11,449 nt of DNA. Source: Clostridia bacterium (GTDB taxonomy: Bacteria > Bacillota > Clostridia > Oscillospirales > CAG-272). The stretch spans positions 1 to 11,449 of the forward strand of contig JAGAFM010000015.1 of the NCBI GenBank assembly GCA_017612655.1. The letters are read 5' to 3'. The notes under the pieces are model-generated. The model ran no database searches. It was not told where the DNA came from and worked only from the letters and a program-made list of their open reading frames with translations. A program made the position numbers and the translations under genes. Of the stretch, positions 6,734 through 11,449 are shown one piece after another; position 1 is the first letter of the stretch; each line of letters starts with the position of its first letter.

Positions 6734-7697
6734 GATGACCGCTTCCCTGTTTCAGCGCAGGGCGCAGTATCTCGAAGAACAGAAGAAAAAGAAACAGATC
6801 TTTCTGAAAACCGGGGGCACAGTCCTCTCCCTCTGTCTGATCGCTCTGCTGGGCTTTGCCGTCTGGCGCGCTGGCCGGCCCGGTCCGACCGTTCCGTCCG
6901 TCACGCCCGAACAGACAGACGGTGCGGAAAAAGCCACCGCATCTAACCCGGTCGACACGCAAACTCCGTCTGTCACAACCCCGGAAGGCAGCAATCCGCC
7001 GGAAGCGGACGTGTTCTGGGATGAAAACGGCATCTGCACCCCGTCGGATGAAATGCGGGAGCGGAACGGCAAAAGCATGTCGGCCCGGCTGGCGGAAATC
7101 CTCGCACAGACGCCCTCGGATGCCATACTCGAAATCGCGGCCTATCCGCCGTTTGATTCCAACTATGCCCACGGGGATCAGACGCTGGGCGAAGCCTACC
7201 GGGACTATGTAAATGCCTGGACGCACCGGGACATGCTGCGTCGGCTGCTCGAAGAAGGCGAAATCCTGAAATACGGAACCGACGTCTACGAAACCGGAAC
7301 ACCGGACGGAATCCGGTGGTCGAAGGAACAGTACGAAGAACGGATCTTCTTCTACGGAGAATCGTTCCTCGCAAAGTACATCGCGGACGGCGTCTTCCGC
7401 TCTGACCTGGCCGAAGAGGATCTGAAACAGGCAGTTGAAACCGATCTCACCCTTACCGCCCTGAACGACATCTATTCCGCCTACCTTTCGGATCTAGCCG
7501 CCGTTTTGCCGGAATCCTGCTTCGCACAGCCGGATCCCGTCTCCCACCGCCTGATCCTGTCCGTAACCCAGGAAGGTCTGGACGCGCTTACCTCCTCTCT
7601 CTCTCCCTCCTCGGGAACAACGCAGAACATGCGCGGATGGACCTTCGACCTGACCGCCCCGCGGGAAGAATCCGTCCCCGCCGCGGAAGCCAACTGA
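6717..7697 (+). CDS. Single-pass membrane protein, candidate anti-sigma factor
   Basis: Overlaps the sigma factor gene by 17 bases and is probably translationally coupled; the ATG at 6717 follows AAAGAAGG (6701-6708), and an in-frame ATG at 6735 is a possible alternative. The 326 residues comprise a short charged cytoplasmic part (1-32, with EEQKKKKQ), one membrane helix (about 33-50, TGGTVLSLCLIALLGFAV), a Pro/Thr-rich stalk (about 55-98) and an outer domain of about 225 residues that I do not recognise. Position and topology fit an anti-sigma factor holding the ECF factor at the membrane, but this is inference: the cytoplasmic part is short and lacks the His/Cys zinc motif of many anti-sigma factors. 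It could instead be a sigma-regulated surface protein. The outer domain has few cysteines and no obvious enzyme motif. Confidence 0.7.
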   Translation: MKNSDEMTASLFQRRAQYLEEQKKKKQIFLKTGGTVLSLCLIALLGFAVWRAGRPGPTVPSVTPEQTDGAEKATASNPVDTQTPSVTTPEGSNPPEADVFWDENGICTPSDEMRERNGKSMSARLAEILAQTPSDAILEIAAYPPFDSNYAHGDQTLGEAYRDYVNAWTHRDMLRRLLEEGEILKYGTDVYETGTPDGIRWSKEQYEERIFFYGESFLAKYIADGVFRSDLAEEDLKQAVETDLTLTALNDIYSAYLSDLAAVLPESCFAQPDPVSHRLILSVTQEGLDALTSSLSPSSGTTQNMRGWTFDLTAPREESVPAAEAN

Positions 7698-7723
7698 TTT
7701 CAAGCAACCTCCGGATGAAAACC

Positions 7724-7769
7724 GAAGATCCCCGGGAAACGCGAGTCAATGCGTTTCCCGGGGATCTTC
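7724..7769. terminator. Perfect 19-bp hairpin closing the sigma factor operon
   Basis: The arm at 7724-7742 (GAAGATCCCCGGGAAACGC) is the exact reverse complement of 7751-7769, with the eight-base loop GAGTCAAT. It starts 27 bases after the membrane-protein stop. On the plus strand only a weak pyrimidine run follows (CGTCTCTTC), so it is not a textbook terminator; on the minus strand GGTTTTC follows. Position argues for termination or 3'-end protection. Its core resembles the hairpin at 10680-10721. Confidence 0.7.
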
Positions 7770-7853
7770 CGTCTCTTCAAGGGGCTCTTCCGGCTCTGGC
7801 TGCAACGGTCCTCCGATACAGTCCGAAGGGGAACACTTTTTAGGCAAACCGGC

Positions 7854-7883
7854 TTGACCTTTCAAGTCTTTCTGTGCTATACT
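7854..7883 (+). promoter_or_regulatory. Promoter of the small membrane protein and radical SAM genes
   Basis: TTGACC (7854-7859), an 18-base spacer and TATACT (7878-7883), with an extended -10 TGC at 7875-7877. It lies about 50 bases before the ATG at 7934. No better promoter is seen before the radical SAM genes, so it may serve all three. Confidence 0.75.
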
Positions 7884-7933
7884 CTCCATCGGAAGCAATC
7901 CATAAAACAAATCATACAGGGGGCAGGAACAAG

Positions 7934-8374
7934 ATGGAAGAAACAAAAACAGCAGATGTGTTTGTGACCGAAACGGACGAAGCGGCCTACAGAAAAGAAC
8001 TGGTGAAGACAATCGGGATCATATTTCTGGTCATGACTCTTCTGGCTTCGCTGGCGTTCTTTATCGGCTGGGAAGCCTTTGTCTTCTTCGAGCTCGTCTT
8101 TGTGATCGCCTGCCTGGCTACCTACCTGAAGCGCAAATCGCAGCGCTTCGAACTGCGGTTCGAAGGCGACCGCCTCCGGGTAACGGATCTCCGGAAATCG
8201 ATCACGACCGATGTTTCCGATAAAACCCAGGGGGATTTCCTGATCGGACAGACGAAGAAACAGATCGAGCCGGACTACTGTTCCCTGATGATCAAAGGGA
8301 CCCTGTTCCAGTTCGGAGATGTGAAAAAGTGCCGGGAACTGAAAGCGTACATCGAAAGCCACTTCGCGCCGTAA
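7934..8374 (+). CDS. Small two-helix membrane protein of unknown function
   Basis: The chosen ATG follows AGGGGGCAGGA (7918-7928). An in-frame GTG at 7874 overlaps the promoter -10 region and is rejected. The product has 146 residues: a charged N-terminus, a tight pair of membrane helices (about 27-45 and 47-65), then a soluble domain (about 70-146) with alternating strand-like stretches (RFELRFEGDRLRVTDL) and a final helix (KKCRELKAYIESHF). This arrangement resembles bacterial PH-like or YcxB-like proteins, but that is shape-level resemblance only. Both ends of the soluble domain should face the cytoplasm. It is followed after 72 bases by the first radical SAM gene with no visible promoter between, so co-transcription is likely. 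Function unknown. Confidence 0.8.
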   Translation: MEETKTADVFVTETDEAAYRKELVKTIGIIFLVMTLLASLAFFIGWEAFVFFELVFVIACLATYLKRKSQRFELRFEGDRLRVTDLRKSITTDVSDKTQGDFLIGQTKKQIEPDYCSLMIKGTLFQFGDVKKCRELKAYIESHFAP

Positions 8375-8446
8375 AAACCGAAGCGCCTACTGTTTCCCTG
8401 GCCAAATCAATCCTGAAATTCAGTTCGAACGGAGTACCGACCCTAA

Positions 8447-9349
8447 ATGGAACTGTCTTCTTTTTCGTATTTCGCCTGGTTCGGGCTCAAAACCATTCTG
8501 TTTCGGAAAAAGGACCCGATCCTCGGTACCGTCATCGTCACGGACCGGTGCAATCTGCACTGCAGACACTGCTCCGTGAACAACATCACTTCGGTCGTCC
8601 ATCCCTACGCGCAGATCCGGGAAGAGATGCAAACGCTGTATGAGATGGGCGTCCGGATTCTGTTCTTCTGCGGGGGCGAAACGTTCCTCTGGAAAGACGG
8701 AGACCGGACGCTGCGCGATCTGGTCATCGAAGCCAAGACGATGGGATTCCGGATCGTAAACGTCGTCACCAACGGCACGTACCCGATCGACCTCCCGGAA
8801 GCCGACCTGATTCTTCTCAGCCTGGACGGGGACCGGGAACGGCACAACGCCATCCGCGGAGACACATACGACACGATTCTGGAAAACATCCGGAATGCGA
8901 CCGCGGACAACATCTGCTTCTACATGGCAATCAACCAAATCAACAAGGACACGGTGGAACACGTCTGCCGGCTTGCCAGGGAAACCGCAAACGTCCGCGC
9001 GGTCTCCTTCAATTTCCACACGCCCTATCCGGACACGACAGATCTCGCCCTGTCCCGGCAAGAAAAAGAAGAATGCTGCGCCGTGATCTCCCGGATGATG
9101 CGGGAAGGGGCTCCGGTCTTCAACCTGAAGAGCGCCTTTCCCTATCTGATCGACAACAGTTTTCCGACTCCGTGCCATCAGTGCGTCGTCATCGAAAACG
9201 GGAAGATCTCCACCTGCGGCCGCTGCATCGACGTCCCCGGACTCTGCGAACAGTGCGGCTACTTCTTCGTGGCGGAGTACACACTCATCTTCCGCGGAAA
9301 GCCGAAGATTCTCTTCGAAATGCTCCGGACCTATCCCAAATACGTTTAG
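8447..9349 (+). CDS. Radical SAM protein with Cys-rich C-terminus
   Basis: Uses a 4Fe-4S cluster and S-adenosylmethionine for radical chemistry; the substrate is not known. The cluster motif is C35-N-L-H-C39-R-H-C42, followed by the SAM-contact motif as GGET (76-79) rather than the usual GGEP. A (beta/alpha) barrel pattern continues through VVTNG (106-110) and LLSLDGDRERHNAIRG (123-138). Near the end are six cysteines as three CxxC pairs (243/246, 257/260, 267/270), placed like the auxiliary-cluster region of SPASM or Twitch proteins but shorter. The N-terminus (1-20) is hydrophobic and could touch the membrane. The ATG has only GGAG 12 bases upstream, so its start is the least certain in this group. 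The 300 residues are compact for the superfamily. The second radical SAM gene follows after 14 bases, in one operon. Possible roles are cofactor or peptide modification. Confidence 0.88.
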   Translation: MELSSFSYFAWFGLKTILFRKKDPILGTVIVTDRCNLHCRHCSVNNITSVVHPYAQIREEMQTLYEMGVRILFFCGGETFLWKDGDRTLRDLVIEAKTMGFRIVNVVTNGTYPIDLPEADLILLSLDGDRERHNAIRGDTYDTILENIRNATADNICFYMAINQINKDTVEHVCRLARETANVRAVSFNFHTPYPDTTDLALSRQEKEECCAVISRMMREGAPVFNLKSAFPYLIDNSFPTPCHQCVVIENGKISTCGRCIDVPGLCEQCGYFFVAEYTLIFRGKPKILFEMLRTYPKYV

Positions 9350-9363
9350 GGCGGACGTAAACC

Positions 9364-10617
9364 ATGAGTATATTAACCAAACTGACCCGCACGTGGCTGA
9401 CCCGCTCTCCGAAGCCCTTCCTGTTCCGGAACGAGTACGACCGGATTCTTCCCTATTCGGATTGCGGACAGCTCGGCCTGTACGTGCATATTCCATTCTG
9501 CAAAAGCATCTGCGGCTTCTGCCCCTACTGCAAGGTTCCGTATTCCCGGGAGGAGTGCGACCACTATCTGGACGCGCTGATCCGGGAAATCCATCTGGTG
9601 GGCGGCATGATGCCCGGGAAGAAGAAAGCGACCAGTCTCTATTTCGGAGGCGGGACCCCCGCCCTCGCTGCAGACCGGATCGGGGAGATGATCCGGGCGA
9701 TCCGGGAACACTTCGAAATCACGGAAGGGATCGGGCTGGAACTGCATCCGGACAACGTGACACCGGACATTCTGCGGACGCTGAGGGACGCCGGCGTCAC
9801 CAAAATCAGCATCGGCGTCCAGTCTTTTCAGAAGAAGTATCAGAAAATTCTCGGGCGGGCTCCGGTGGATGCGGAAACCCTCAAAAATGCGTTGGCGGAA
9901 GTCCCCTTCGAAACGGTTTCCATGGATTTCATTTTCGCGCTCCCCGCGCAGCGCTTCGAAGACCTGAAGGCCGATCTGGACCTGGCGTTCGAGATCGGGG
10001 CAAACCACGTAGCCATTTATCCCTTTATCGATTTCCGCTTCACGCCCAGCACCGTCAAACCGATGCCGAACAAAGAAAAGCGGGCTCTTCTGGATGCCAT
10101 TACCCGCTACTGCGAAAGCAAAGGCTATTCCCGTGGCTCCGTCTGGACGTTTTCCAAAAACCCGGAAGCATCCTACTCCTCCATGACGCGGGAGAACTTC
10201 CTGGGATTCGGGTGTTCGGCCACGACGCTTCTGAAAGATCAGTTCAAGATCAACACCTTTTCGGTTGGGGAATACTGCAAAAGGATCGATCAGGGCGAGT
10301 TGCCGACCTCTCTCACGCTCCGCTTTACCCCGCGGCAGCGGATGGTCTACTGGCTCTTCTGGACCGCCTACAGCACCCGGGTTCGGGCAGCAGACTTCGA
10401 AACCTTCTTCGGGATTCCGCTCAAAAAGATGTACGGATTCGAGTTCGCTCTCGCGAAGGCTCTGGGATTTCTCACGGAGGAAAACGGGACGTACCGGATG
10501 ACACTCAAAGGCGCTTTCTACTACCACTACTACGAGAACTACTATACGCTTGCCTATATCGACAAGATGTGGGGAATTCTCCGAAAAGAAGCGTTTCCCG
10601 AACAGATTACCCTGTAA
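9364..10617 (+). CDS. HemN/HemW-like radical SAM protein
   Basis: A radical SAM enzyme of the coproporphyrinogen-oxidase-like family, 417 residues. The signature YVHIPFCKSICGFCPYC (40-56) holds cluster ligands C46, C50 and C53 plus C56, a spacing reminiscent of HemN, where a Phe also precedes the third ligand and a fourth Cys follows. GGGTP (95-99), the ELHPDN stretch (126-131) and SIGVQSF (149-155) are family hallmarks. GFGCSA (281-286) stands where HemW proteins have a Gly-rich GxGxGA-type motif. The last 110 residues look like a HemN_C winged-helix domain (RFTPRQRMVYWLF onward), unusually rich in Tyr at the end. Family members include oxygen-independent coproporphyrinogen oxidase, the haem chaperone HemW and anaerobic haem-degrading enzymes. 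With no other haem gene present and another radical SAM gene next to it, assigning haem synthesis would be unsafe. Confidence 0.88.
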   Translation: MSILTKLTRTWLTRSPKPFLFRNEYDRILPYSDCGQLGLYVHIPFCKSICGFCPYCKVPYSREECDHYLDALIREIHLVGGMMPGKKKATSLYFGGGTPALAADRIGEMIRAIREHFEITEGIGLELHPDNVTPDILRTLRDAGVTKISIGVQSFQKKYQKILGRAPVDAETLKNALAEVPFETVSMDFIFALPAQRFEDLKADLDLAFEIGANHVAIYPFIDFRFTPSTVKPMPNKEKRALLDAITRYCESKGYSRGSVWTFSKNPEASYSSMTRENFLGFGCSATTLLKDQFKINTFSVGEYCKRIDQGELPTSLTLRFTPRQRMVYWLFWTAYSTRVRAADFETFFGIPLKKMYGFEFALAKALGFLTEENGTYRMTLKGAFYYHYYENYYTLAYIDKMWGILRKEAFPEQITL

Positions 10618-10679
10618 GATCTGCCTTTCTCCATAGAACGAACAGAGCTCAGACGGTTATAAGCGACCTCAAAACAACA

Positions 10680-10730
10680 CCCCGGGACGCCCTTCCGCTG
10701 GAAAGCGGCGCGTTCCCGGGGATTTCTTTG
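10680..10730. terminator. Bidirectional terminator between convergent genes
   Basis: CCCCGGGA (10680-10687) pairs with TCCCGGGG (10714-10721), then CGC with GCG (10688-10690 with 10710-10712). An inner stem CCGCT/AGCGG (10695-10699 with 10704-10708) is capped by GGAA. ATTTCTTTG follows on the plus strand and TGTTGTTTTGAGG on the minus strand, so it can stop transcription from both the HemN-like gene and the convergent lipoprotein gene. Confidence 0.78.
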
Positions 10731-10749
10731 ATTGAAAGCGGGTTGACGT

Positions 10750-11313
10750 TCAGGGGGAAGAAGTCTCCTGAATCGAAGCAAAGTACGCCTCGACGCAGTC
10801 GGGGATCCGGGCGGGCTCCCACTGTTCGGCCACCAGATAATCGATCGTGCAGGCCTCGCTGTCAGACCGGGCGGATTCGAACAGGCAGTTGTTTCCTTCC
10901 AGAATCCGATCGTCCTTCAGGCCCCGATAATCATCCGGGGATCCTCTTCTCCAGAAAACCGTCTGACCGTCGTCCGAACGGACGGTTGGGCAGAGCTCCG
11001 TCAGTCGGGCCAGTTCATTCCGAAACGCGTCTTCCTCGAAGGAAACTCTCAGCCAGATGCAAAAACTGGGGTTTCCAAACAGAGCGCATTCGTATTCGTA
11101 CGAATAGCCCTTGATCTGTTCCGCGGGGGAAGGAGACGGAAGGATCTTCACTTCTTTCTCTCCCAGAAAGGCGCAGACGTAGAAGTTGTACTGCCCGTAG
11201 TCACCGGGATCCGACCGGATCTCGTGCATCACGGGGGGATCGCCGGCAAAACAACCGGTTACCGTCCAGAGAATCAGAACGAAAAAGAATAGGGAAAGCC
11301 CTCTACTTTCCAA
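10750..11313 (-). CDS. Small secreted lipoprotein of unknown function
   Basis: The 187-residue product begins with a lipoprotein signal peptide: hydrophobic 6-18, then lipobox V-T-G-C21, so it should be lipid-anchored on the outer face of the membrane. The mature part is acidic, with scattered Cys and Trp and no motif I recognise. The start is a TTG, because an in-frame stop lies three codons upstream and no ATG or GTG precedes the signal peptide. Upstream GGGG nine bases away is a weak ribosome binding site. The poor start, and the unrelated-looking sequence directly beyond it, leave open that the true 5' end has been lost or rearranged. It is convergent with the radical SAM operon and shares its terminator. 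Lipoprotein status is well supported, function unknown. Confidence 0.75.
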   Translation of the reverse strand: MESRGLSLFFFVLILWTVTGCFAGDPPVMHEIRSDPGDYGQYNFYVCAFLGEKEVKILPSPSPAEQIKGYSYEYECALFGNPSFCIWLRVSFEEDAFRNELARLTELCPTVRSDDGQTVFWRRGSPDDYRGLKDDRILEGNNCLFESARSDSEACTIDYLVAEQWEPARIPDCVEAYFASIQETSSP

Positions 11314-11329
11314 AGTATCTTACCCCGCG

Positions 11330-11449
11330 TTGATCAACAACTCCGGACGGACCCTTACTCCCAAGTACTCGGACGTCTTCCGCATCGACCCCAAGGTGTT
11401 CCAGCAGACCGGCGAATGCCTGTTCTCCTGGCTTTGGCAGGCCAAGGTG
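11330..11449 (+). CDS. Possible gene fragment running off the window end
   Basis: The frame containing TTG at 11330 stays open to the window end and has strongly coding-like codon use for this genome: GAC, GTC, TTC, CGC, ATC and ACC dominate and third positions are almost all G or C. The peptide starts LINNSGRTLTPKYSDVFRID and contains FSWLWQAK; I do not recognise it. No ribosome binding site precedes the TTG, and the frame extends back only to a stop at 11198-11200, across the antisense of the lipoprotein gene. A minus-strand frame here is also open and would end at 11303, overlapping the lipoprotein start, but its codon use is much poorer. It is either a true gene with an unseen start, part of one joined here by rearrangement or assembly, or chance. 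Confidence 0.3.
   Translation, partial: MINNSGRTLTPKYSDVFRIDPKVFQQTGECLFSWLWQAKV

Noticed and set aside
8375..8446. RiPP precursor peptide gene next to the radical SAM genes
   Set aside because: Neither this gap, nor 7698-7933, nor 10618-10749 holds a short frame with a good ribosome binding site and leader-core character.
8420..10527. Long minus-strand open frames opposite both radical SAM genes
   Set aside because: The plus-strand frames carry conserved cluster motifs throughout; the antisense products show no recognisable domain and follow from codon bias.
9393..11114. Long open frame of 573 codons on the plus strand
   Set aside because: It runs out of frame through the HemN-like gene, past its terminator and antisense into the lipoprotein gene. 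Its translation is rich in Arg, Pro and Ser without motifs, typical of an off-frame reading in GC-rich DNA.
11303..11449. Minus-strand gene end overlapping the lipoprotein start
   Set aside because: The frame is open and its stop at 11303-11305 would couple neatly to the lipoprotein, but its codons (CCA, CTT, GTA, CGA, AGA) are atypical for this genome while the plus-strand frame fits well. Kept only as an alternative.

Overview
The base composition, strong AGGAGG-type ribosome binding sites, TTG starts, a YclM-like monofunctional aspartate kinase and an MEP-pathway gene suggest a fairly GC-rich member of the Bacillota, probably a Clostridia-type gut or environmental anaerobe. Genus cannot be fixed from this sequence. 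No rRNA, tRNA, CRISPR array or recognisable phage gene is visible.

Layout. (1) 4-1551: a complete IS5-type insertion sequence with 14-bp imperfect terminal inverted repeats, its own extended -10 promoter and an apparently intact DDE transposase. Its left end is 3 bases from the window edge. (2) 1628-6080: a four-gene transcription unit driven by a near-consensus promoter: aspartate kinase, a membrane-anchored D-Ala-D-Ala carboxypeptidase, a ten-helix EamA-like transporter and ispF. The first three are joined by ATGA stop/start overlaps and the unit ends at a clear intrinsic terminator. (3) 6158-7769: an ECF sigma factor with a TTG start, overlapping a single-pass membrane protein that is a candidate anti-sigma factor, closed by a perfect 19-bp hairpin. 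(4) 7854-10730: a second promoter, a small two-helix membrane protein, then two adjacent radical SAM proteins. The first has three CxxC pairs at its C-terminus; the second is HemN/HemW-like. They end at a terminator shared with the convergent next gene. (5) 10750-11313, minus strand: a small lipoprotein of unknown function. (6) From about 11314 to the end: sequence with plus-strand coding character but no convincing start, lying head to head against the lipoprotein start. This may be a gene fragment or a junction.

How the genes work together. Unit 2 joins entry to the aspartate family (lysine, and diaminopimelate if the cell uses it in its wall), peptidoglycan trimming and isoprenoid synthesis, which supplies the undecaprenyl lipid carrier. 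A cell-envelope theme is plausible but inferred. Unit 3 looks like a cell-surface signalling pair. Unit 4 is the part least explained by known biology: two iron-sulfur radical enzymes side by side with no visible substrate peptide or known pathway partner. I do not see a clearly new defence or mobile system. The radical SAM pair and the related CCCGGGA-core hairpins ending three transcription units are the best leads.
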